NCBI GenBank assembly: GCA_003221635.1
Contig: QHSR01000063.1
Span: forward strand, 1 to 33,188
DNA: 33,188 bases
Source: Candidatus Rokuibacteriota bacterium
GTDB lineage: Bacteria > Methylomirabilota > Methylomirabilia > Rokubacteriales > CSP1-6
Direction of reading: 5' to 3'
The position numbers were made by a program, and so were the translations under genes. The notes beneath the pieces are model-generated. The model saw only the letters and a list, made by a program, of their open reading frames with translations, did not search any database and was not told where the DNA came from. Of this stretch, positions 22,070 through 30,530 are shown one piece after another; position 1 is the stretch's first letter; each line of letters opens with the position of its first letter.

Positions 22070-22882
22070 TCAACGTCTGCGTCCAGAGACGCGGGATGGC
22101 CGAGGCTTGCCCCGGCGAGGTGGGCGCTCCGCGCGCACCGGTGGCGCGTCCTCCAGCTCGATCCCGAACACCGCGGACAACCGATCGTCGGCGATGCGCT
22201 TGCCCGCGGCCGGGCGCGCGCGCGACACAGCCCCGGCGGTGACCGAGCTGAGCAGCTCCGCCTGATCCACTTGGCGCAGCACGAAGAACAGCTCCGGCCT
22301 GGCGTCGAGGCGGATGCCCACACCGTAGAGGACCGCGGCAACGTGCTTGCACACCTCGGCCGAGTCCGGGCAGGAGCAGTCGAGGGTCATCTCACGCGGC
22401 TCCGGAAAGAGCCCGTCCTTCGCGTCGGTCAGCACGGCCAGCACGTCGTCGGACAGCTCACCGCGCAGCAAGCCGACGAGTGAGCCGATCCGGCCCGTGC
22501 AGCGAGCCACCACGCGGCGCCAGCGCGCCCTTGCCATGGATGCGATGGCGATCGTCACGCGATACAGCTCGCTGCCGGCCACGTATGCCTCGACGCGTCC
22601 CCCGGCGATCGCCAGATGCAGCACCGAGCCATTTCTCAGATACGCACGCCCGCGCGGCAGACGGTTGGCGAGGTCGGCGTAGCGCTCGAGATTGTGGGCC
22701 CAGGCTTCGCCCCAGAACGTGGAGGTGAGCTGTCGCTTGCGGTGCGCGATCACGACCGGCTCGGCCGTGCGCTTGCTCTTTCTCAGCAGCTGTGCCAGTG
22801 CCAGGACGCCGCGCGCCTTTTTTTCGCCCACCGAGAGATAGGGCGGGTAGTAGTCCCAGCCGCTGCTGTCGTACCAGGCCAT
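22070..22882 (-). CDS. SWIM zinc-finger domain protein
   Basis: The 270-residue protein contains a SWIM zinc motif of the form CxC-x6-CxH at residues 169-180 (CSCPDSAEVCKH), followed by AAVLYGVG. The N-terminal part (YYPPYLSVGEKKARG) is typical of SWIM proteins encoded beside SNF2 helicases. The region after 220 is basic and low complexity (PPRRGKPRPSR). ATG 22882 is 15 bases downstream of the helicase stop, with GGGAG upstream, so the two are co-transcribed. SWIM domains bind nucleic acid or protein; a helicase accessory role is inferred from gene order. Confidence 0.88.
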   Translation of the reverse strand: MAWYDSSGWDYYPPYLSVGEKKARGVLALAQLLRKSKRTAEPVVIAHRKRQLTSTFWGEAWAHNLERYADLANRLPRGRAYLRNGSVLHLAIAGGRVEAYVAGSELYRVTIAIASMARARWRRVVARCTGRIGSLVGLLRGELSDDVLAVLTDAKDGLFPEPREMTLDCSCPDSAEVCKHVAAVLYGVGIRLDARPELFFVLRQVDQAELLSSVTAGAVSRARPAAGKRIADDRLSAVFGIELEDAPPVRAERPPRRGKPRPSRVSGRRR

Positions 22883-22897
22883 CGCGCTCCCTTTATC

Positions 22898-25452
22898 TTA
22901 CGGTTCGGCCGTAGCCCGACGGAGGTCGAGGGCGACCATGGCCATCAGCTCTTCGTCGCTCATCTCGGTGAGCAGCGTCTCGCCGCCGCCCTGCAGCACG
23001 CCACGAACCATCTTCTGCTTGTCCTCGATGAGCCGGTCGATGCGTTCCTCGACGGTGCCGCGGCACACGAGCTTGTGTACGAGCACGTTCTTGTGCTGGC
23101 CGATGCGATAGGCGCGGTCGGTCGCCTGGTCTTCGACCGCGGGGTTCCACCACCGGTCGAAGTGCACCACGTGCGAGGCCGCGGTGAGGTTGAGGCCGGT
23201 ACCGCCCGCCTTCACGGACAGCACGAAGAACGACACGGTCGCGTCCTCCTGGAAACGCTTCACGATCCCGCCGCGGGCGCGGACCGGCGTGCTGCCGTGC
23301 AGCACCAGCCCGGGGCGGCCGAACAGCTCCTCGAGGAACGCCGCCAGCGGCTCGGTGGCCTCGCGAAATTGCGTGAACACGAGGACCTTCTCCTGCTTCG
23401 CCGCCACCGCCTCGACGATCTCGCGCAACCGCGTGAGCTTGCCGCTGCCCGCCTCGTCCCACGCGCCTTCGCCCAGCCAGTGCGCGGGATGGTTGCAGAT
23501 CTGTTTGAAGCGCATGAGGTACGCGAGGACGAGGCCACGCCGCTCGATCCCCTGCGTGAGGCCGGCGATGGCACGCTCCAATTCGTCGACGGTCTTCTGA
23601 TAGAGCGCAGCCTGCGGGCCGGAGAGGAGGCAGAACGCCTTCACCTCGGTCTTGTCGGGCAAGTCGGCCACGATCGAGCGGTCGGTCTTGAGCCGGCGCA
23701 GGAGATAGGGCTGGATCAGGCGGCGCAGGGGCGCGTAGCTCTCGTCCGGGCGATCGGCCAGCCGCTTGGCGAACGCGGAAAACGGGATTGATGAAATCGA
23801 AAATCGACCACAGATCGCCGAGCCGGTTCTCGACGGGCGTGCCCGTGAGCGCGACGCGCGCGTACGCCTTCAGCGCCTTCACCGCCTGCGTCTGCCGGGC
23901 CCCGGGGTTCTTGATCGCCTGTGCCTCGTCGAGGATCGACAGCGACCACTCCCGGCTCCGGAGCGCCTCGACGCGCGCGAGCGTCCCGTAGGTGGTGATG
24001 ACGAGATCCGTGCCGCCGAGATCGGCGCCGGCCAGCTCGGCGAGCTCGCGCGCGGGCATAGCGGAGGGATGGGCCACGAGCGTCGCCAGCGACGGCGCGA
24101 AGCGCTCGATCTCGGCCTGCCAGTTGGCGAGCAGCGACGCCGGCGCCACGAGCAGATGCGGCGGCTCGCCGCCGCGCGCGCGGCGCTTGTGCAGGAGCAG
24201 GAGTCCCAGCACCTGGATGGTCTTGCCGAGCCCCATGTCGTCGGCCAGGCAGACGCCGAGCCGCAGCGACGAGGCAAACGCGAGCCACGCCACGCCGACT
24301 TTCTGATAGGGTCGCAGCGTCCCGCGCAGGTCGCCGCCCGGGTCGGCCGCCGCGAGCCCGGCGGGCCCGCGCCCTCCGTCCGCGCGGCGCCGGCGAGCAG
24401 CCGCATGCCCTCGAGAAAGGACAGCCCGCTCTCCCCGGCCTCGCGACGCACGCGCTCCCAGTGCGCGAGCACCTCGCGCAGTCGCTCGCGGTCCAGCTCG
24501 ACCCATTGACCGCGCAGCCGCACCAGCCCGCCCGACGACGCCAGGAGCTGGCGCACCTCGGCAGCCGTAAGCTTGTCGTCGCCCAGCGCGACGGCGACGG
24601 AGAAGTCGAGCAGCGCGTCCATGCCGACTGCGCTCGGCTTCTTCTCGCCCACGCGCACCGCGACCTCGGGTCGCGGCGGGTGCCGGGGGCGCCACCAGTC
24701 GGGGACGCGCACGACCAGCCCGGCCGCCTCGAAGGCCGGGATGGCTTGAAGAAAGCGGTGGGCCTCGGCGGGCGTCCACGCCATTGCCTGGTAGATCGCG
24801 CCGGAGTCGATGAGCTCGGCCAGCCACGGTCTTTGCTCCGCGGCGCGCTGCAGTGGCACCAGGAGGTGGAGCAGTGCCTGCCGGTCGCCGCGTGCGGAGG
24901 ACGCCTCGAGCCCGCGTGCCAGCGGGCGATGCTGCACCTTGCCGCCGGCACTCGCGCGCACCGCGTAGGTGGCGAGGAACGCGAAAGGGTGCTCCTCGTC
25001 GCCGCGGTTCTCGGCCAGGTGCAGGCACACCTTGCCGACGGCGTGCCACGAGGGGTGCTGCGCGCGCAACCACTCAGCGACGGGCCCGCGGTGCGTGCGG
25101 ATCTCGTCGGCGAATGCGCGGTTGAGGTCGGCCCAGCGCGCGGCGACCCAGTCGGCGTCGACGTACTCGCCGCCGTCCATTGGCGGGACGGCGCCGGCCA
25201 GCCGGGCGCGCTCGTCCGTCGGGCAGTCGACCTCGATGCGCTCGCGCCGCTCCTCGAGGTCGGGCATGGCGCAGAGCCGGGTCACGAACGCGCGGCCGAG
25301 GTCGCGAAGGAACGCGAGGGGAGGGACGAGCGGCGCGTCGAGCTCGGTCGCGCCCAGGTCGAGCAGGGCGTGTCCGGGCCCACGCCCGAAGGCGCGGGCG
25401 ACACGGGCGCGGGCCGTGGCGGACAGGCCGTCGCTCGTAGGATGGCCACGCG
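22898..25452 (-). pseudogene. SNF2-family DEAD/DEAH-box helicase, interrupted by frameshifts
   Basis: All helicase motifs can be read, but in two frames. From about 25440 to 24380 one frame encodes the N-terminal SNF2-associated region (ALLDLGATELDAPLVPPL, FLEGMRLLAGAA). From about 24370 to 23790 a second frame gives LRPYQKVGVAWL, DDMGLGKTIQVLG (Walker A), LVAPASLLANWQ, LDEAQAIKN (Walker B) and LTGTPVENRLGD. From about 23780 to 22898 the first frame returns with LLRRLKTDRS, KVLVFTQFREAT, KAGGTGLNLTA and QATDRAYRIGQ. The two shifts compensate: a net -1 then a net +1. The start is also unclear. ATG 25452 is out of frame with the first coding segment, so a third shift near 25445 is likely; otherwise GTG 25285 is the only in-frame start. 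Either the gene is broken or the assembly has indels here. Confidence 0.8.
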
Positions 25453-25554
25453 CATCGCCTGAAATCTAAGCGCCGGCGTCGCTCGGCGCAACCGCGACCA
25501 TCGGCCGGGCCCGCTGCCGAAAGGGGAGCGCGGCCCCCGTTGGGGTAGTTCAAG

Positions 25555-25597
25555 GGCGGCGGTGCCCACCGCGGGAAAACGTGGGCGCCGAGCCGCC
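25555..25597 (-). terminator. Long GC-rich stem-loop downstream of vapC
   Basis: GGCGGC and GGTGCCCAC (25555-25569) pair with GTGGGCGCC and GCCGCC (25581-25597), with a 2-base GA bulge, one G-T wobble and an 11-base loop. It starts 33 bases after the vapC stop and lies upstream of the helicase start. No U-tract follows, so termination is only a possibility. Confidence 0.45.
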
Positions 25598-25629
25598 GTA
25601 CGCCGACACGCCGCACCCGCTTCCGGGCG

Positions 25630-26031
25630 CTACACGAGGTAAACGCGAATGCCGTATCGCTCGTAGACAGGCGCGGCGCGCCGATCGCACGTCACGAGTT
25701 CGAGGCCATGGCTCGACGCCGTCGCAGCCACCAGCGCGTCGTACGAGGCGCCACCGGACACCCCGTGATCGGGCAAGTGCAGCAAGAAGTCACGGTAGGC
25801 TGGAGCGCTCAGGCGGAGGAACGGCTGGCGAAATCGCGCGGCCAGAAAGTCGCGCACCACGTCCCCTGGTGCCCGGTGAGGAGCGGGTAGCCGGGTGAGC
25901 ACCGAGTACGTCTCCAGGGCGCAATGCTCGACCAAGCGCAGCGCGCCGTCCAGCACTCGGCGCGCGGCATCGTGCTTCTCGTGCCAGGACGCGAATGCGG
26001 CGACGACCAGACTCGAGTCGGCTGCTCTTAC
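25630..26031 (-). CDS. vapC: VapC-like PIN-domain ribonuclease toxin, start codon unclear
   Basis: The PIN domain is complete, with four acidic positions of the metal site: ADSSLVV, ALETYSVLTR, SYDALVAATA and TCDRRAAPVYE. Such toxins cleave RNA, often tRNA or rRNA, unless bound by the antitoxin. The coding frame overlaps the end of the antitoxin gene. In the expected start region the codon before AGA GCA GCC GAC is GTA (26029-26031). There is no in-frame ATG, GTG or TTG between the far upstream ATG 26301 and a GTG that would delete the first catalytic Asp. Either a rare start is used, or the start codon has mutated, in which case the toxin is weakly made or silent. Confidence 0.82.
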   Translation of the reverse strand, partial: VRAADSSLVVAAFASWHEKHDAARRVLDGALRLVEHCALETYSVLTRLPAPHRAPGDVVRDFLAARFRQPFLRLSAPAYRDFLLHLPDHGVSGGASYDALVAATASSHGLELVTCDRRAAPVYERYGIRVYLV

Positions 26032-26273
26032 CGCCGTACACGCTCCAGCGTGTCGCGGACCTGCTCGGCTGTGAGGGGAGGCAGCTTGGCTTCCGGCACC
26101 GCCACCAGTCCCTTGCCCCGCTTCTTCAGCATCATGGGAGTGGAAGCGATCTCGATCTCCAGCCGGCCGTCGCCAGCGCGGATCTCGAGCAGCTGGCCGG
26201 GCGTCAGTCCCAGAGCCTGGCGTAGCGGCTTGGGCACGACGATCCTCCCTGCGCGATCGATGACAGCTTTCAT
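26028..26273 (-). CDS. vapB: VapB-like antitoxin with AbrB/MazE DNA-binding domain
   Basis: From ATG 26273 the 81-residue protein starts with the AbrB-type swapped-hairpin fold: MKAVIDRAGRIVVPKPLRQ, LGLTPGQLLEIRAGDGRLEI. The C-terminal half (KLPPLTAEQVRDTLERVRR) would wrap the toxin. The ATG overlaps the stop of the truncated binding-protein frame (ATGA at 26270-26273), and a perfect inverted repeat lies 10 bases upstream, fitting autoregulation. The toxin frame begins within its last codons. Confidence 0.9.
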   Translation of the reverse strand: MKAVIDRAGRIVVPKPLRQALGLTPGQLLEIRAGDGRLEIEIASTPMMLKKRGKGLVAVPEAKLPPLTAEQVRDTLERVRR

Positions 26274-26599
26274 GGTACGCACAATGCCACAGAAATGGCA
26301 TTGACGCAATAGCTGGCCTCCCGCATTCTGACGAGGCAGGCGTCGGCGGTCGACTCCGCGAGGCTCGGGGTGTAGAGGCCGGCGGGCATGGGCTTCACCA
26401 GCGCGTCGTGGAGGGCGTAGATCACCATGAACGGCGTGGCGATCCCCTCGGTTTCACCGGGGTCGAGCCAGCGTGAGGCCAAGGTGATGTGGACTCCCCA
26501 GGTCATCGTGCCCACCGGGGCGTCCGCGGCCGAGCCGACGGCAGGAAAGCCCAGGACGAACGCGACGACGACGATGACGCGCCAGCCGAATGACCTCAT
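26270..26599 (-). pseudogene. N-terminal fragment of a family 5 ABC solute-binding protein
   Basis: The frame starts with a strong ribosome site (GGGAGGAACCC) and ATG 26599. A signal peptide (residues 1-25) and typical mature N-terminus follow: GTMTWGVHITLASRWLDPG, TPFMVIYALHDALVKPMP and TPSLAES. Normal members have about 400 further residues. Here similarity ends at about 26350, and the remaining 27 codons are unrelated before a TGA that overlaps vapB. The rest of the gene is not in the window. The fragment can still direct transcription and translation into vapBC. Confidence 0.82.
26283..26302. promoter_or_regulatory. Inverted repeat, probable VapB operator
   Basis: AATGCCA (26283-26289) and TGGCATT (26296-26302) are perfect inverted repeats around CAGAAA. 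They lie 10 bases upstream of the vapB ATG on the minus strand. AbrB-type antitoxins commonly bind such palindromes to repress their own operon. Confidence 0.6.
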
Positions 26600-26724
26600 G
26601 GGTTCCTCCCAGGGGCGGGTGTCGAGCGGAAGCTTCTCATAAGCACGGAGGTCCGTCGATGCGCTAGAATGGCGCCCGAAGCGGCCACGAGGGCGTACCC
26701 AGCGGCCCCTGGGGAGGAGAGCAC

Positions 26725-28194
26725 ATGAGCGCGAACGCGCATTCCACACCCGCACAGATCCGGTCTCACCTGAACCATCCGGTCATCGACGGTGACGGCC
26801 ACTGGGTCGAATTCGACCCCGTCTTCAGCGACCGAATGCGAAAAGTTGGGGGTGACAAGGCCGGCGACGGGTTCCTCGCCGCGATGAAGACCACGCGCGA
26901 CGCGCTCAGTATGTCGGTCGCCGAACGGAGGCGCCGGCGTATCGCCCAGCCGGGCTTCTGGAGCCGTCAGGCGGAAAACACGCTCGATCGCGCGACCGCG
27001 ATGATGCCGCGCTTGCTCTACGAGCGTCTCGATGAGTTCGGCACGGACTTCGCGATCATCTATCCGACCGCCGGCCTGCGCGTGCCGCGAATCAGCGATG
27101 ACGAGACCAGACGCGCGGTCGTTCGCGCGCACAACATCGTCACCGCGGAATACTTCCGCGACCTGGGTGATCGGATGACCCCGGCCGCGATCATTCCGAT
27201 GCACACCCCGGACGAGGCGATCGCGGAGCTCGAATACGTCACGCGGCAGCTCGGGGCGAAAGTGGGCATGTTCGGCAGCGGTATGTCGCGGCGCGTTTCG
27301 TCGGTCGCGGCGACCGACCCGGATGCGGCGCGTCTCGCGGTCTGGTACGACGTGCTGGCGCTCGACAGCGACTACGACTACGACCCGGTCTGGGCGAAGT
27401 GCCAGGAGCTCGGCATCGCCCCGACCTTTCACAGCTCGAGCAGCAATCAAGGGTTGCGGTTGTCACCGACCAACTTCGTCTACAACCATATCGGGCATTT
27501 CGCTGCCGCCGGCCACGCGGTCTCCAAGGCGATCTTCCTGGGTGGCGTGACCCGGCGCTTCCCGAAGCTTCGATTCGCGTTCCTCGAAGGCGGCGTGGGC
27601 TGGGCCTGCCAGCTGTTCGGCGACCTGACCGAACACTGGGAGCGGCGCAATCGCAAGGCGCTGGAGCACATGGATCCGCGAAAGCTCGATCGCGCCCTGC
27701 TGATGAGCCTGGTCGAGAAGCACGGCGATCCCGACATGGCGGCGGCGCTGAAGGCGCGGGATGGCTGGCCCGACCTCGACCCGAGCCTGACGGGCGGGGT
27801 CGACGATCTCGACGATTTCTCCGCCTGCCAGATCACCCGCAAGGAAGACTGGATCGATCTGTTTGCCAAGCCGTTCTACTTCGGCTGCGAGGCCGACGAT
27901 CGGACCAATGCCTGGGCATTCAGCCGGAACAATCCGTTCGAATCGAAGCTGAACGCGATCTACAGCTCGGATGTCGGGCATTTCGACGTGATCGATATGC
28001 GCGATCCGCTGCCGGAGGCCTATGAGCTGGTCGAGGAGGGCCTGATCAGCAGAGACAACTTCCGTGACTTCACCTTCGCGAACACGGTTCATCTGTGGGG
28101 GACGCAAAACCCAAGATTCTTCGAGGGGACGGCGGTTGCCAAGGCGGCGGCGGCCGAGCTGGCGCGCGCGCCGGTGCAGGTGACGACGGCGTAG
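26725..28194 (+). CDS. Amidohydrolase family 2 protein, large form
   Basis: The 489-residue protein belongs to the amidohydrolase_2 TIM-barrel group: PVIDGDGHWVE near the start in place of the HxH motif, FAIIYPTAGLR, MTPAAIIPMHTPDEAIAE, LGIAPTFHSSSS with a metal-type His, KLRFAFLEGGVGWA, and YSSDVGHFDVIDM with the late Asp. It is longer than the usual 300-350 residues because of insertions before and after the barrel core. GGGGAGGAGA precedes ATG 26725. It is divergent from the truncated binding-protein gene. Function in catabolism is inferred; no substrate is known. Confidence 0.88.
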   Translation: MSANAHSTPAQIRSHLNHPVIDGDGHWVEFDPVFSDRMRKVGGDKAGDGFLAAMKTTRDALSMSVAERRRRRIAQPGFWSRQAENTLDRATAMMPRLLYERLDEFGTDFAIIYPTAGLRVPRISDDETRRAVVRAHNIVTAEYFRDLGDRMTPAAIIPMHTPDEAIAELEYVTRQLGAKVGMFGSGMSRRVSSVAATDPDAARLAVWYDVLALDSDYDYDPVWAKCQELGIAPTFHSSSSNQGLRLSPTNFVYNHIGHFAAAGHAVSKAIFLGGVTRRFPKLRFAFLEGGVGWACQLFGDLTEHWERRNRKALEHMDPRKLDRALLMSLVEKHGDPDMAAALKARDGWPDLDPSLTGGVDDLDDFSACQITRKEDWIDLFAKPFYFGCEADDRTNAWAFSRNNPFESKLNAIYSSDVGHFDVIDMRDPLPEAYELVEEGLISRDNFRDFTFANTVHLWGTQNPRFFEGTAVAKAAAAELARAPVQVTTA

Positions 28195-28454
28195 GCACCG
28201 AGCTCGAAGGGCAGCGCGACGCCCTGCGAGCGGAAGAAGCTCGCCACCGCGGCGGTCCAGAGGGTCGTGCCCGGGAACGGTCCGTCACCGCTCGGCCGGA
28301 AGCTGGTCACCACGATCGTCGCGTCCGCGTCCGCCACACGCACGGTGTGGATCTCTTCGCGGAGCGACGTCTCGAGCGCCGCGTCGCGCGCGGCCGGCAG
28401 CGCGCAACCGCCGAGAGCACCCAGGAGCAGCAGACCGAGCGTCAGGCTGCGCAC
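28195..28454 (-). pseudogene. Truncated lipoprotein gene (possible alpha/beta hydrolase fragment)
   Basis: From GTG 28454 the frame encodes a lipoprotein signal with lipobox LGGC (LLLLGALGGCALP) and a mature N-terminus (REEIHTVRVADADATIVVTS, FRPSGDGPFPG). That is how some exported dienelactone-type hydrolases begin. After about 28277 the sequence no longer resembles a hydrolase, and the open frame runs antisense into the amidohydrolase end, stopping at 28089. The gene has probably lost its 3' part by recombination. Confidence 0.5.
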
Positions 28455-28487
28455 GTGCGCGATTTTACGCGGTCGGGGGGTGTCTAT

Positions 28488-28970
28488 CTAATCCACGCCC
28501 CGTGACGGCGGCCCTCCGGGGTCGCGGCCTGACCGGGTCAGGAAACGGTCGAGGTGATTGGCGAAGCGCTGCCGATCGCTCTGGTTGAACGGCGCCGGGC
28601 CGCCGAGGATGTCGCCGGTGGACCGCAGCTCTTGCATGAGATTGCGCATGGCCAGGCGCTCCCGGACATTGTCCTCCGAGTACAGCTCTCCGCGCGGGTC
28701 GAGCGCGTGGGCTCCGCGCCCGATTACCGCGGCGGCCAGGGGGATGTCGGCGGTGATTACCAGGTCGCCGGGCTGGATCTGCTGCATGATCTGCTGATCG
28801 GCGACGTCGAAGCCCTTCGCCACGCGGACGCTCCTGATGAAGGGGGAAGCGGGGATTCGCAGCGGCGTGTTGGCGACCAGGGTCGTCGAGACCTGGGCGC
28901 GCTCGGCGGCCCGGAACAGGATTTCCTTGATGACCTGAGGGCACGCATCGGCGTCGACCCAGATCTGCAC
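28488..28970 (-). CDS. UPF0178 (YaiI/YqxD, DUF188) family protein
   Basis: The 160-residue protein has the family signature at its start, [18 protein letters not shown], then [25 protein letters not shown] with an internal Asp, [18 protein letters not shown] and [17 protein letters not shown]. The fold is related to PIN/NYN nucleases, with conserved Asp residues at DADACP and ITADIP that could bind metal. No biochemical role is established. It has its own short gap on both sides. Confidence 0.93.
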   Translation of the reverse strand: MQIWVDADACPQVIKEILFRAAERAQVSTTLVANTPLRIPASPFIRSVRVAKGFDVADQQIMQQIQPGDLVITADIPLAAAVIGRGAHALDPRGELYSEDNVRERLAMRNLMQELRSTGDILGGPAPFNQSDRQRFANHLDRFLTRSGRDPGGPPSRGVD

Positions 28971-29125
28971 TCAGGGCCTTCGCCGGGTCATCAACGAGCC
29001 GAGCCGCATGATTCAAGCTAATACCATGGCCGCGTCGAGAGATCACCGCCCTGCCTGCGGCGCGCGATGTGGTAGTAGACTCGGCGGCAGTCTGGGCCGC
29101 TGTGGTGGAAGGGAGAACCCGTCAG

Positions 29126-30523
29126 ATGACTACGATCGATCCCGTGTGGGCCACGGTCGCCGAATTGTCCCGCGCGTTCGGCGCGCGCACGCTTTCGCCC
29201 CTCGACGCCGTCGACGCCCTGATCGGGCGGATCCGCCGGCGCAACCTGGCCCTGCACGCCTACATCGCGGTGTACGAGGCCGACGCGCGTCTGGCCGCCG
29301 AAGCCGCGGACCAGGCCATCCGCGCCGGCCATCGCGTTGGACCGCTCCATGGCGTCCCCATCGCGCTCAAGGATCTCGTCGACCTCGAGGGGCGCGTCAC
29401 GACAGGCGGGTCGAAGGTGTGGGCCGAGCGCGTGTCGCCAATGACCGCGACGCTCGCCGAGCGGCTCATCGCCGCCGGCATGATCGTTCTCGGCAAGACG
29501 CACACGGTCGAGTTCGCGATGGGCAGCTGGGGCACCAACACGCACATGGGCGCTCCGCGCAATCCGTGGGACCTGAAGGTGCACCGTACGCCCGGCGGCT
29601 CGTCCAGCGGGTCAGGCGTCGCCGTCGCGGCCGGCCTCGCGCCGGTCGCGATCGGCACCGACACGGGAGGGTCCGTGCGCATCCCCGCGGCCTGGTGCGG
29701 CATCGTGGGGCTCAAGGTGACGGTAGGACGGATCAGCACCTACGGCGTCCTGCCGCTCAGCTCGACGCTCGACACGCCCGGACCGCTGGCGCGCTCGGTC
29801 GAGGACGCCGCGCTGATCTACCGCGCGCTGAGCGGGCCCGACCCGCGGGATCCGCAGACGCTTGCGTGGACGCCCGCCGATCCTCTTCCGGCCCTCCGGC
29901 GCGGCGTCGCGGGCTTGCGTCTGGCCGTCCTGCCCGACGTCGAGCGCACGGGCGTCGACAAGGAGGTGCTGCTCGCGTACGACGCCGCGGTCGACGCGCT
30001 CGCCAAGCTCGGCGCCCGGATCGTCCGCGTCGAGCTTCCTCACCGCCTGAGCGACTACGCCGCGGCGACCGGGCGCATCATCGGCGCCGAGGGCTACCGA
30101 TTCGTCGGCCACCTCGTCGACGACGAGAGTCTCCCCACCGACCCGCACGTCCGTCCGCGAATCCAGCTCGGCCGGACCATCTCGGCGCGCGACTATCTGC
30201 TCACCCTCGCGGCGCGGGAAGAGCACATGCGCGCATTCGCCACGGCGCTCGCCGACGTCGACGCGCTGCTGACGCCGACCGCCCAGACCGTGGCGATCCC
30301 GATCGACCGGGTGGACCAGTCGGGCACCGCCGCGCACTTCACGCGGCCGGGAAACTACCTGGGGCTCTGCGGCCTCGCTGTCCCCAGCGGCGTCTCGGCA
30401 GATGGCATGCCGACGTCGCTCCAGATCCTCTGCCACGCCGGCGACGAGGCGATGGCGTTACGCATCGGCTGGGCTTACGAGCAAGCCACCGGCTGGATGG
30501 CGCGCCGGCCGCCGGAGCCCTGA
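29126..30523 (+). CDS. Amidase signature family enzyme
   Basis: The 465-residue protein has the complete Ser-cisSer-Lys catalytic set: Lys82 in PIALKDLVD, the cis-Ser region PGGSSSGSG at about 157-163, and nucleophile Ser183 in GTDTGGSVRIPAAW. The family hydrolyses amides, including aryl, nitrile-derived, or mandelamide-type substrates, and includes GatA. GatA is unlikely here since no gatB or gatC is adjacent. ATG 29126 follows GGAAGGGAG at a distance of about 10 bases. It is convergent with the cupin gene, 7 bases apart. Substrate unknown. Confidence 0.9.
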   Translation: MTTIDPVWATVAELSRAFGARTLSPLDAVDALIGRIRRRNLALHAYIAVYEADARLAAEAADQAIRAGHRVGPLHGVPIALKDLVDLEGRVTTGGSKVWAERVSPMTATLAERLIAAGMIVLGKTHTVEFAMGSWGTNTHMGAPRNPWDLKVHRTPGGSSSGSGVAVAAGLAPVAIGTDTGGSVRIPAAWCGIVGLKVTVGRISTYGVLPLSSTLDTPGPLARSVEDAALIYRALSGPDPRDPQTLAWTPADPLPALRRGVAGLRLAVLPDVERTGVDKEVLLAYDAAVDALAKLGARIVRVELPHRLSDYAAATGRIIGAEGYRFVGHLVDDESLPTDPHVRPRIQLGRTISARDYLLTLAAREEHMRAFATALADVDALLTPTAQTVAIPIDRVDQSGTAAHFTRPGNYLGLCGLAVPSGVSADGMPTSLQILCHAGDEAMALRIGWAYEQATGWMARRPPEP

Positions 30524-30530
30524 GGCGGGA

